11,465 nucleotides of DNA from JBBRMY01 sp038230595 (GTDB taxonomy: Bacteria; Bacteroidota; Ignavibacteria; Tepidaquicellales; Tepidaquicellaceae). The translations under genes were made by a program, and so were the position numbers. Each line of letters starts with the position of its first letter. Positions within the stretch are counted from its first letter, which is position 1. The DNA is taken from contig JBBRMY010000085.1 in NCBI GenBank assembly GCA_038230595.1, forward strand, positions 1-11,465, given 5' to 3'. Positions 1 to 6,930 of this stretch are shown piece after piece. The notes under the pieces are model-generated. The model worked only from the letters and a program-made list of their open reading frames with translations, was not told the origin of the DNA and made no database searches.

Positions 1-541
1 CATCTCCGGTTGAAGGATTGAATTTATACTTTGCAACTAATACATACGTAGTTCCTTTTACATAGATCGGTGCTGAAAAGCCCTGACCAGATGCAAGTGT
101 TCCTTTTGAAATACCGAAAGACACCATTCCTAATGAATCTTTTGCATAAACTCTTGCAGCATAATTTGTTGATGAAGTGCTTGAGATCAATGCGAAAAAA
201 TAATCACCAATAGCTTTGGCTGTATCAATTCTAACCATGAAAGCAGCATAAAGCGATCCGGTTGAATCTGCAGATGTGAAATTTTTATACTGATCGTTTC
301 CTGTTGATCTAAGTGTACATGCATTTCCGATACCTGATGAAGGATACCCTGTAAATACTAATCCCGGAGCTGTTACTGCCAATGTATTTACAGTTCCGCC
401 TGAATTATATACCCAACCATGCGCTCCTAATGTATCCCCAGCAGGATAAGCAAAATCTTCCTGGAAGTGAAGCTGTGCAAATGAATTCTGTGAGACCATC
501 ATTGCAGTAAATACAATAACAATAGAAAATAATTTTTTCAT
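1..541 (-). CDS. Secreted protein, N-terminal 180 residues (3' end beyond window)
   Basis: The reading frame starts at an ATG (541-539) and stays open to the left edge, so no stop codon is visible. Residues 1-22 form a classic signal peptide (MKKLFSIVIVFTAMMVS..., cleavage likely after NSFA, leaving Q23). The mature part begins with a FQEDFAYPAGDTLGAHGW motif (residues 26-43), which I associate with large secreted FCB proteins that have a concanavalin/LamG-like beta-sandwich and often a C-terminal type IX sorting domain; that C-terminus would lie outside the window, so the sorting route is inference. Four D-S/T-hydrophobic triplets (DTL36, DST92, DTA106, DSL135) fit the Bacteroidota O-glycosylation motif. 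The gene is divergent from groES and has no visible Shine-Dalgarno sequence. The family-level call is moderate and the specific function is unknown. Confidence 0.75.
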   Translation of the reverse strand, partial: MKKLFSIVIVFTAMMVSQNSFAQLHFQEDFAYPAGDTLGAHGWVYNSGGTVNTLAVTAPGLVFTGYPSSGIGNACTLRSTGNDQYKNFTSADSTGSLYAAFMVRIDTAKAIGDYFFALISSTSSTNYAARVYAKDSLGMVSFGISKGTLASGQGFSAPIYVKGTTYVLVAKYKFNPSTGD

Positions 542-647
542 AACTTTCTTTTTTATTTTAATTTGAAATATTGTGGAATAGAAAATATAGCAGTATTTTT
601 GTTAAGAAAAAACCTAAAAGTTACAAGAATAGCCATATATCACTGAC

Positions 648-676
648 TTGATTTCACTATTCAATGTGATTAAATT
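648..676 (+). promoter_or_regulatory. Sigma70-like promoter of groESL
   Basis: A TTGATT hexamer (648-653) is followed after exactly 17 bp by TAAATT (671-676), close to the -35/-10 consensus. The -10 box runs into the CIRCE operator, which is where HrcA is expected to block initiation. The groES start codon is about 65 bp downstream. The background is AT-rich, so the hexamers alone would be weak; the position next to CIRCE makes the call plausible. Confidence 0.5.
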
Positions 677-701
677 AGCACTCAGTCATTTAGACTGCTA
701 A
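675..701 (+). promoter_or_regulatory. CIRCE operator (HrcA binding site)
   Basis: The left arm TTAGCACTC (675-683) matches the CIRCE consensus exactly. A 9-bp spacer (684-692) follows, then the right arm GACTGCTAA (693-701), which differs from the consensus GAGTGCTAA at one base. Arm length, spacer length and position 41 bp upstream of groES all match the canonical element. Known biology: the repressor HrcA binds CIRCE and is released on heat shock. The hrcA gene is not in this window. Confidence 0.93.
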
Positions 702-742
702 TAATCGTAATTTTAAATTTATTAACCAATATTAACAAAAAA

Positions 743-1027
743 ATGAACATTAAACCACTCCACGACAGGATAGTAGTGAAAGCTGCTGCTCCTGAAGAAG
801 TAACAAAAGGCGGGATCATACTTCCCGACACAGCACAGGAAAAGCCTATGCAGGGCGAAATTATGGCTGTTGGAACAGGAAAAGTTTCTGAAGAAGGTAA
901 AGTAACTCCCCTTACATTAAAAAAAGGCGATAAAGTTCTTTACGGTAAATATTCAGGTACTGAAATAACTGTTGACGGTCAGGAATATCTTATAATGAGA
1001 GAATCTGACGTTTACGCGATAATCTAA
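743..1027 (+). CDS. groES: Co-chaperonin GroES (Hsp10)
   Basis: This 94-residue protein has the usual GroES length. It forms the heptameric lid that caps GroEL and closes the folding chamber in the cytoplasm. Visible hallmarks are the start MNIKPLHDRIVV, the mobile loop around residues 16-33 with the GroEL-contacting hydrophobic tripeptide IIL at 25-27 in GGIILPDTA, the GEIMAVGTGK strand, and the ending ESDVYAII. The ATG at 743 is the natural family start; only an A-rich stretch precedes it, with no Shine-Dalgarno sequence, as is common in this group. It is the first gene of the groESL operon, lies downstream of a CIRCE operator, and is followed by groEL after an unusually repeat-containing 117-bp gap. 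There is no sign of damage. Confidence 0.98.
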   Translation: MNIKPLHDRIVVKAAAPEEVTKGGIILPDTAQEKPMQGEIMAVGTGKVSEEGKVTPLTLKKGDKVLYGKYSGTEITVDGQEYLIMRESDVYAII

Positions 1028-1039
1028 TATTTATTTGTC

Positions 1040-1059
1040 ATTCCTGCGAAAGCAGGAAT
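1040..1059. repeat. Palindromic REP-like element in the groES-groEL gap
   Basis: ATTCCTGC (1040-1047) and GCAGGAAT (1052-1059) form a perfect 8-bp inverted repeat around a GAAA loop, a GNRA-type tetraloop if transcribed. The surrounding text (GTCATTCCTGCGAAAGCAGG) matches a dispersed palindromic repeat common in many bacterial genomes; its reverse strand encodes the well-known spurious peptide IPAFAGMT. A weaker second pairing, CCGC 1068-1071 with GCGG 1089-1092, may belong to the same element, making it about 55 bp long. No second copy is seen in this window. Confidence 0.75.
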
Positions 1060-1144
1060 CCCGAAGTCCGCGAATCGAAGACAATCATGCGGTAACGGAA
1101 TACAAAGAAACACAATTTTAATAAACATAAACTTATAAAATAAA

Positions 1145-2785
1145 ATGGCTTCAAAAATAATAAACTTTGAAACAGAAGCGAGAGCAGCCCTGAAAATAGG
1201 TGTTGATACTCTTGCTAATGCTGTAAAAGTAACCTTAGGACCTAAGGGAAGAAACGTATTGATCGACAAAAAATTTGGTGCTCCGACTGTAACTAAAGAC
1301 GGTGTTACCGTTGCAAAAGAAATCGAAATCGAAGATCCTATCCAGAACATGGGTGCGCAAATGGTTAAAGAAGTTGCTTCAAAAACTTCTGACGTTGCAG
1401 GTGACGGAACAACTACAGCTACTGTTTTAGCTCAGGCTATTTTCAGAGAAGGCTTAAAGTTCGTTAACTCCGGTGCAAATCCTATGGATCTTAAAAGAGG
1501 AATCGACAAAGCTGTAGCTGAAATAGTTACAGGTCTTAAAGAGATCTCTCAGCCAATAAAAGAAAATAAAGAAATAGCTCAGGTTGGTTCTATCTCAGCT
1601 AATAACGATCCTTACATCGGCGATCTTATTGCTCAGGCAATGGAAAAAGTCGGTAAAGATGGTGTTATCACTGTAGAAGAAGCAAAAGGTACTGAAACAA
1701 ATGTTGAAGTTGTAGAAGGAATGCAGTTTGACAGAGGTTACCTCTCCCCTTACTTCGTTACTAATGCAGAATCTATGGAAGCTGAATTAGAAGATCCGTT
1801 CATTCTTATCCATGACAAAAAGATCTCAACAATGAAAGACCTTCTTCCAATTCTTGAGAAAACTGCTCAGGGCGGAAAAAGCTTATTGATCATTGCTGAA
1901 GATATCGAAGGTGAAGCTCTTGCAACACTTGTTGTAAATAAATTAAGAGGTACACTTAAAGTTGCAGCAGTAAAAGCTCCGGGATTCGGCGACAGAAGAA
2001 AAGCTATGCTTGAGGATATTGCTATCCTTACAAAAGGAACAGTGATCTCAGAAGAGCAGGGTTACAAGCTTGAGAATGCAACAGTTGCATACTTAGGTAC
2101 AGCAAAAAGAGTAACCATCGACAAAGACAATACTACTCTCATCGAAGGTGCCGGAAAATCAGAAGACATCAAGAAAAGAATTAATGAAATAAAAGCACAG
2201 GTTGAGAAGACTACATCTGATTACGATAAAGAAAAATTACAGGAAAGACTTGCAAAGCTTTCAGGCGGAGTTGCAGTTCTGAAAATTGGCGCAGCTACTG
2301 AAATAGACATGAAAGAAAAGAAAGCAAGAGTTGAAGATGCATTGCATGCAACAAGAGCTGCAGTTGAAGAAGGAATTGTTCCCGGCGGCGGCGTTGCTCT
2401 TATCAGAGTATCATCAAGATTAGATAAGATGAAAGATGCTAACCATGATATTTCTCTTGGAATAAACATAATCAAAAAAGCTATTGAAGAGCCAATCAGA
2501 CAGATCGTTAACAATGCAGGTCTTGAAGGTTCAGTAGTAGTTAACAAGGTTAAAGCAGAAAAAGGAAACTATGGCTACAATGCAGCAACTGATACCTATG
2601 AAGATCTCGTTAAAGCAGGTGTTATCGATCCAACAAAAGTAACAAGAGTAGCACTTGAGAATGCTGCTTCAGTTGCTTCAATGTTATTGATGACCGAAGC
2701 TACGATCGTTGAGAAACCTGAAAAAGAAAAAGCACCGATGGGAATGCCTCCAGGAATGGGCGGCGGCATGGGTGATATGTATTAA
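1145..2785 (+). CDS. groEL: Chaperonin GroEL (Hsp60)
   Basis: This is the ATP-driven 14-mer folding chamber of the cytoplasm, partner of GroES. The 546 residues keep E. coli GroEL numbering for key sites without gaps: LGPKGRNV at 31-38, the catalytic loop with D52 in TVTKDGVTVAKEI, the nucleotide-binding GDGTTT at 86-91 (D87), and D398 in RVEDALHATRAAVEEG, the aspartate needed for ATP hydrolysis. The apical domain contains the family segment EGMQFDRGYLSPYF (191-204). The flexible C-terminal tail is a short Gly-Met-rich stretch (PMGMPPGMGGGMGDMY) ending in -DMY rather than a plain GGM repeat. The ATG at 1145 is the canonical start (MASKIINF) and has no Shine-Dalgarno sequence. It is second in the CIRCE-controlled operon and looks fully functional. 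Confidence 0.99.
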   Translation: MASKIINFETEARAALKIGVDTLANAVKVTLGPKGRNVLIDKKFGAPTVTKDGVTVAKEIEIEDPIQNMGAQMVKEVASKTSDVAGDGTTTATVLAQAIFREGLKFVNSGANPMDLKRGIDKAVAEIVTGLKEISQPIKENKEIAQVGSISANNDPYIGDLIAQAMEKVGKDGVITVEEAKGTETNVEVVEGMQFDRGYLSPYFVTNAESMEAELEDPFILIHDKKISTMKDLLPILEKTAQGGKSLLIIAEDIEGEALATLVVNKLRGTLKVAAVKAPGFGDRRKAMLEDIAILTKGTVISEEQGYKLENATVAYLGTAKRVTIDKDNTTLIEGAGKSEDIKKRINEIKAQVEKTTSDYDKEKLQERLAKLSGGVAVLKIGAATEIDMKEKKARVEDALHATRAAVEEGIVPGGGVALIRVSSRLDKMKDANHDISLGINIIKKAIEEPIRQIVNNAGLEGSVVVNKVKAEKGNYGYNAATDTYEDLVKAGVIDPTKVTRVALENAASVASMLLMTEATIVEKPEKEKAPMGMPPGMGGGMGDMY

Positions 2786-2802
2786 GAATAATAATATCTG
2801 TT

Positions 2803-2825
2803 TCCCCGAATAATTTTATCGGGGA
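2803..2825 (+). terminator. Hairpin just after groEL (weak or partial terminator)
   Basis: TCCCCGA (2803-2809) pairs with TCGGGGA (2819-2825) around a 9-nt AT-rich loop, starting 18 bp after the groEL stop. No T-run follows, so it is more likely an mRNA 3'-end stabilising hairpin than a complete intrinsic terminator; the stronger terminator lies about 60 bp further on. Confidence 0.4.
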
Positions 2826-2851
2826 TCCAGAGTTACTAATTCTACAACTCT

Positions 2852-2873
2852 TTCCTACGCTCTTGCTTGGGAA
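2852..2873. repeat. Degenerate palindrome between groEL and its terminator
   Basis: TTCCTACGC (2852-2860) and GCTTGGGAA (2865-2873) form an imperfect 9-bp stem (one mismatch, one G-T pair) around TCTT. The text resembles the dispersed palindromic repeats of the type TTCCCACGCTCT..GCGTGGGAACG found in many bacteria, here decayed. Only this copy is visible, so the identity rests on resemblance. Confidence 0.4.
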
Positions 2874-2887
2874 CGTTTTTAAAATTC

Positions 2888-2921
2888 AAAAGGCTTTGTG
2901 AAAAATCACAAAGCCTTTTTT
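2888..2921. terminator. Strong intrinsic terminator shared by groEL and the convergent gene
   Basis: A perfect 14-bp stem, 2888-2901 with 2906-2919 (core GGCTTTGTGA / TCACAAAGCC), closes over an AAAA loop and runs into six T residues (2916-2921) on the plus strand. It ends groESL transcription. It also sits 62 bp beyond the stop of the convergent gene at 2983, and on the minus strand the stem is followed by TTTT-G-AA-TTTT, so it may work in both directions, less strongly leftward. Confidence 0.9.
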
Positions 2922-2982
2922 GTTATCACCTAGTTCCGAAGCTAAAACATCTGAACAAGTATCTAAATGGTGAGAATGAGAA

Positions 2983-5337
2983 TTAATTAACCGGAGCCAA
3001 TCTAAATAACTTCCCTTCTCCGGGATTAAAATATCCTAATGAACTAATTGCATTCCCCAGATCTATATATCCACCATTACTCGATTCATTTTTATTAAAA
3101 GTAATTGAAGCACCGGTATTTAAATCAGTTAATTTCCAGATGACCGATCCAAACAATTCATCCTTATTAAATTTGATCTGTAAGGCTCTTAATCCATCTG
3201 GAGTATTTCCGTAAGTCGGGACACATCTTCTGTTTGCCAATAAAAAATATTTATCGGGATCATCTGCACTTCTGTCTTTTGGCTGAAAATAACCGATCTC
3301 CCAATACCTATCCTTTAAAAGATCATTTTCATTTGCAAACTTAATACCATTATCATATACTGCTTTAATACTTTTTATATTACTGATATACTTCGAAAAT
3401 GCTTTATCGGATTCTGCATGCAAACTGTAACCATCAGTCCACTTTATCTTATCCAACCATGGCTTCCATTTCATGATCTTTAAATTCATCAAAGCTACAT
3501 AGTCAAATTTATTTTGTCCGAAAATATTTGAATTTCTTGGTTTCAAATATACATCATTGCCCGGATCTATACTGACCAGACCATAGATAACTGCCTGATT
3601 TGGATCTTTGAAGTCTTCATTTAGTGAAAGCATCCAGAACCAATCCAATCCATCAGCTCCATGCGCAATTGCAAGCATTGCCTGCATTTGGATCTCTTCG
3701 TTAGTTGGCTCGCGGGTATTAGTCCATTTTAAAACATGATCACCTCCATCTTCAACGAGTGTCATATTAGATTGCAGCTGCGGCTGTACTACAAAATGGA
3801 AATCCTGTTGAATATTATTTTTAGCTGATTCACGGAATGTTGAAATTTGATTAACATAAGAACCCCAGTTAAATTGTGAATTCTTTGCTTTCTCCGAGCC
3901 CATTTCTAATTGCAATGCTTCATTATATTTTAAAAAGGAAAGTGGCTTTATATCATTTTGAAGGACTATACCGAAAGCAGAAACTGGTCCATGAAGTTGT
4001 AGATTTTCAGGATATGCAAAAGGGACTGCATGGATATCTATATTAAATATCTTTGGCTGAATTCTTTTCATAAAGGTTGTCATTCCGGCATCATTTCTTT
4101 TCAGACCTTTATCGTATATCCATTGGTTAGGAGCGTAATTAATTTTAAGATTGCTTTGATCTATTCTTCCCTCTTTGTATTTTTCCTGAACATATTCAAT
4201 ACAAGGAATATCGGAATAAGTCAGCTCATCAATGCTGCATATGAAATTGTCATTTAATTTTGCCGGGGTTCTAATTCCATCTGCAGCATTTGCCTCATTT
4301 AAAATATCTTTGTCGAAATATCCTTTAAACAATGAGTCAGCTACATTATCATCTACAATAAGCTTATTGAACCAAATTTCAGTTTTTCCGTTCCAGAAAA
4401 TTTTGAAATCTACTTTGCAATCATTATCCCATTTTAGAATATCATTGTAATTCATATTCCCTGCCAGATCAGAACCTGATATTTCCAATAATTTCGGGAT
4501 ATTGAAATCATTTATATAACCACTAGGATAGGAACCATTATTTATCTTAAAATCTTTTACTCTAATGGGAATTGTTTTAATGAGATTGCCTGCAAAACTA
4601 ATTACTCGGATCTCGATAACTATATTTTCCTGACTTGAAGGATTGTTAGCTTCGGATAGATTTATTTTCAAATTAGGCTTCAAGTGCCAGCTGCCCAGAT
4701 CTGATGAGTAACCAAGAAAATCACGAAAATCTGTGTGCTGCAGATTTTCATAAATATTTTCAGCTATATATCCGGGAGTATTCTGCAGAGGATCTAGATG
4801 TAAAGCAGTTACATTTCCATCTTGAATAAATTCTCCTTTTGTATCCCGGAATGCGAAACCATCATTAGGCAATGAACCGGAATAATTATAACCGGGTTGA
4901 GTTACTTCATAAACACATCTTTGACCGTAACATGGCTTTTCTATTTTAGCTCTTTGCATTAACAAATAAATTGAATGATTAGAAAGTGAATCAATTAACT
5001 TATTTGTATTTTCAATTTGATCTTTCGTTAAGTCTGCTCCGGGTTGGCCATATAAAATACTTCCTTTAGGAGGGTCATAAGTTACTGTTGCATTAAAATG
5101 AAGTTCATTTTCCATCATTGATATAATCTTTGATCGTTCAAATGAAACAGGATAGTTTGGAGCAGAGTTATGGATACAGTTCGTAAAGCCTTTTACAGGA
5201 AGTTCATGAGGTAATTCTCTAGAATTAAAATTTGATCCGAAGTGGTAAAAGTCATTCAAATTGAATCCTTCAAAACAAAAAAGAATAGTAACTACGAAAA
5301 TTGAATAAACAAATATTTTAAATTTTAATAAATTCAT
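2983..5337 (-). CDS. Exported 784-aa protein, glycoside-hydrolase-like TIM barrel (putative)
   Basis: The ATG at 5337 gives an N-terminal hydrophobic stretch (residues 6-22, KIFVYSIFVVTILF), a signal peptide or anchor; C21 lacks a proper lipobox because F20 precedes it, so it is probably not a lipoprotein. Residues about 75-340 look beta-rich with no family I can name. Residues 430-570 resemble glycosidase-type TIM barrels: HAVPFAYPENLQLHGPVSAFG (434-454), then DFHFVVQPQL (512-521), then a conserved-looking block with PTNEEI (544-549), MLAIAHGADGL (554-564) and DWFWML (565-570), reminiscent of clan GH-A proteins. Residues about 690-784 (YFLLANRR, then SVIWKLTDLNTGASI) look like a C-terminal beta-sandwich. 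The catalytic acids cannot be assigned and no type IX sorting tail is evident. It lies 88 bp downstream of the TIGR02757-like gene on the same strand. Substrate unknown; the enzymatic role is inference. Confidence 0.6.
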   Translation of the reverse strand: MNLLKFKIFVYSIFVVTILFCFEGFNLNDFYHFGSNFNSRELPHELPVKGFTNCIHNSAPNYPVSFERSKIISMMENELHFNATVTYDPPKGSILYGQPGADLTKDQIENTNKLIDSLSNHSIYLLMQRAKIEKPCYGQRCVYEVTQPGYNYSGSLPNDGFAFRDTKGEFIQDGNVTALHLDPLQNTPGYIAENIYENLQHTDFRDFLGYSSDLGSWHLKPNLKINLSEANNPSSQENIVIEIRVISFAGNLIKTIPIRVKDFKINNGSYPSGYINDFNIPKLLEISGSDLAGNMNYNDILKWDNDCKVDFKIFWNGKTEIWFNKLIVDDNVADSLFKGYFDKDILNEANAADGIRTPAKLNDNFICSIDELTYSDIPCIEYVQEKYKEGRIDQSNLKINYAPNQWIYDKGLKRNDAGMTTFMKRIQPKIFNIDIHAVPFAYPENLQLHGPVSAFGIVLQNDIKPLSFLKYNEALQLEMGSEKAKNSQFNWGSYVNQISTFRESAKNNIQQDFHFVVQPQLQSNMTLVEDGGDHVLKWTNTREPTNEEIQMQAMLAIAHGADGLDWFWMLSLNEDFKDPNQAVIYGLVSIDPGNDVYLKPRNSNIFGQNKFDYVALMNLKIMKWKPWLDKIKWTDGYSLHAESDKAFSKYISNIKSIKAVYDNGIKFANENDLLKDRYWEIGYFQPKDRSADDPDKYFLLANRRCVPTYGNTPDGLRALQIKFNKDELFGSVIWKLTDLNTGASITFNKNESSNGGYIDLGNAISSLGYFNPGEGKLFRLAPVN

Positions 5338-5358
5338 CTTAAGTTTGTTATATGATAC

Positions 5359-5387
5359 AATCTATTTACTTTTTAATTAATTATCAA
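5359..5387 (-). promoter_or_regulatory. Possible sigma70 promoter for the 784-aa protein gene
   Basis: On the minus strand TTGATA (5387-5382) is followed after 17 bp by TAGATT (5364-5359), about 21 bp before the ATG at 5337. The 88-bp gap is very AT-rich, so such matches can arise by chance. If real, this gene is transcribed separately from the gene at 5426-6193. Confidence 0.3.
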
Positions 5388-5425
5388 TATCTCTAGTTCC
5401 TTAAAGGATTAAAATAGAATAAACA

Positions 5426-6193
5426 TCAATAATTCTTATCAATTCCAACATGACATAATGCGAAATCATATTTTACGGGGTCGGTTGGATCGAATTGTTT
5501 TAGTTTGTTTGTTAATTCTATTGCGAATTTAAGGTCGCAGGATTTTCTTTGAACTAAATCCAAATGGCGAGCAATTTTATAAACATGCGTGTCCACGGGG
5601 ATTATTAGTTTTGATGTTTTAATGTTCTTGCTCCAAATACCTAAATCTATTTCATCTTGTCTAACCATCCATCTCAGATATAAATTTAATCTTTTACAAG
5701 TTGAGTTCTTTAAAACATTTGGAATGAGGTAACTGTATGCTTTAGAATTATTATGCTTTGATGATCTTAGCTTATTTGTGAATCCTTCCAATCCATTAAT
5801 AATGTTCTCATCATTTTTACTATAATACTTCAGAAATGTTTCTTCAAGGGAGCCATTTGAAATTAGTGCGGCTTTTATATTATCGAGTAAGGATGCAAGA
5901 TCGAAATGATCATTAAACCTGTAGTATAACTTTTCAATTCGCTTTTTGTCTTTAACATAGTCAAAATTAAGGGTAAATTCATAAACATTTTCAGAGGTTT
6001 GATGAAGAAAATTCTTAATGAATAGATTTATCTGATCAACTCTTCCATAGCAAAAACAGGAAATTATCAGCCCGAGAATTTCAATATCTTTCGGATTAGA
6101 ATATTCATGAAGTATCCAGACAGGGTCTTTTGAAGAATGTTTTTTCTTATATTTTCTGTAAATATTATCTAAATATTTTTTAATATCGTCCAT
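5426..6193 (-). CDS. TIGR02757 / DUF2400 family protein
   Basis: I recognise this 255-residue protein as TIGR02757 (DUF2400), a family of uncharacterised proteins mainly from Bacteroidetes and spirochaetes, and the length fits. Family hallmarks are PKDIEILGLIISCFCYGR (34-51), YYRFN (90-94), GSLEETF (114-120), CKRLNLYLRWMVR (166-178), the PVDTHV block (199-204) and FDPTDPVKYDFAL (234-246). The last three resemble, in order, the helix-hairpin-helix lysine site (GRKTANVVL in endonuclease III) and the VDTH aspartate site of HhH-GPD DNA glycosylases, which would make K167 and D201 candidate active-site residues; that link is my inference. The four-cysteine iron-sulfur motif of endonuclease III is absent. 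It is cytoplasmic, with no signal peptide. The ATG at 6193 is only 9 bp from the divergent start at 6203. No Shine-Dalgarno sequence is seen. Confidence 0.85.
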   Translation of the reverse strand: MDDIKKYLDNIYRKYKKKHSSKDPVWILHEYSNPKDIEILGLIISCFCYGRVDQINLFIKNFLHQTSENVYEFTLNFDYVKDKKRIEKLYYRFNDHFDLASLLDNIKAALISNGSLEETFLKYYSKNDENIINGLEGFTNKLRSSKHNNSKAYSYLIPNVLKNSTCKRLNLYLRWMVRQDEIDLGIWSKNIKTSKLIIPVDTHVYKIARHLDLVQRKSCDLKFAIELTNKLKQFDPTDPVKYDFALCHVGIDKNY

Positions 6194-6202
6194 AGCTTTA
6201 AC

Positions 6203-6862
6203 ATGAAAAAAATACTGATCTTTGGCGCAAATGAAGCTTTGAATTCTGAAATAAAAGATCTGTTAAAAGATTCTGAATTTACTTCTAAAAAGCCTGACCT
6301 TATAATTGAATCTACAATTTATGATAAAGATTTAAAGTTTAAAAATCTTTCATTGATAGAACAGACTTACGGAGATTCTGTTCCTGTATTATCTTGTTCA
6401 AATGTGATTTCATTAAGAGAGCAATATGTAGGAACAGGATTGAAAAGCAGCTTAATCGGGATATCTTTATATTCCGGTTTTTCAAAAGGTAAAGGTATTG
6501 AAGTATCATCAACTGAACATACAGATGAGAAATTTTATATTAGCGCAGTTTCAGTTTTTGAAGGATCTAGAAATATTCATAAAGTTACTGATCGTACCGG
6601 AATGATAGCTTTACGGATAATCTGCCTGATAATAAACGAAGCATTTCTTGTAAAGCAGGAAGGTACATCATCTGAAGCAGATATTAATACTGCAATGAAG
6701 TTAGGAACGAACTATCCATTCGGTCCATTTGAATGGTGTGAGTTAATCGGTATTGATGTGATATATAATTTATTGATCAAGTTGCATAATGAACTAGGAG
6801 ATGACAGGTATAGGATGACTCCCCTGCTTCGTGAGATGTATCAGGATAGTTTGGTTAAATGA
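6203..6862 (+). CDS. Short 3-hydroxyacyl-CoA dehydrogenase-like protein with altered active site
   Basis: The C-terminal half (about 128-212) clearly matches the 3-hydroxyacyl-CoA dehydrogenase C-terminal domain (PF00725): DRTGMIALRII, then INEAF, AMKLGTNYPFGPFEW (164-178), LIGIDVIYNLL, and GDDRYRMTPLLREM (199-212). The N-terminal part is reduced: IFGANEALNSEI replaces the NAD-binding GxGxxG loop, and the protein is 219 residues instead of the usual 280-310. Aligning LIGISLYSGFSKGKGIEV (84-101) with the family block (F-x-G-x-H-F-F-N-P...E-V) puts S88 at the catalytic His, with E100 kept; D130 starts the DRPGF motif and L137 replaces the conserved Asn. Canonical dehydrogenase activity is therefore doubtful. 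Related short proteins may exist in this phylum, so this could be a conserved non-catalytic or repurposed paralogue. ATG start, no Shine-Dalgarno sequence, no clear terminator after it. Confidence 0.8.
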   Translation: MKKILIFGANEALNSEIKDLLKDSEFTSKKPDLIIESTIYDKDLKFKNLSLIEQTYGDSVPVLSCSNVISLREQYVGTGLKSSLIGISLYSGFSKGKGIEVSSTEHTDEKFYISAVSVFEGSRNIHKVTDRTGMIALRIICLIINEAFLVKQEGTSSEADINTAMKLGTNYPFGPFEWCELIGIDVIYNLLIKLHNELGDDRYRMTPLLREMYQDSLVK

Positions 6863-6930
6863 TAAGATGGTTGTTGTTGGCATTCCGATAATTAGGAAAG
6901 AAACACAAACAACGGCTGTTTAAACGGTGT

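Noticed and set aside
542..647. Promoter for the leftward secreted-protein gene
   Set aside because: A TATATTTT sequence resembles the Bacteroidetes -7 motif, but no matching upstream motif lies at the right distance, so it cannot be placed.
1104..1115. AAAGAAACACAA occurring here and again near 6897-6908
   Set aside because: Twelve A-rich bases in an AT-rich window; the flanks do not match, so it is not a convincing repeat.
1024..1350. Reverse-strand open frame across the groES-groEL gap ending in IPAFAGMTNKY
   Set aside because: The IPAFAGMT peptide is the well-known spurious translation of a palindromic repeat, and the rest is antisense to the groEL start.
2221..2547. Reverse-strand open frame inside groEL
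   Set aside because: Antisense shadow of a highly conserved gene; no family resemblance or start context.
4030..4450. Two plus-strand open frames within the 784-aa gene
   Set aside because: They lie fully antisense to a longer coherent protein and show no recognisable features.
6863..6930. Possible terminator between convergent genes (GTTGTT...AACAAC, and AAACA...TGTTT)
   Set aside because: Stems are only 5-6 bp and no T-run follows on either strand; the GTTTAAAC palindrome here is short enough to be chance.
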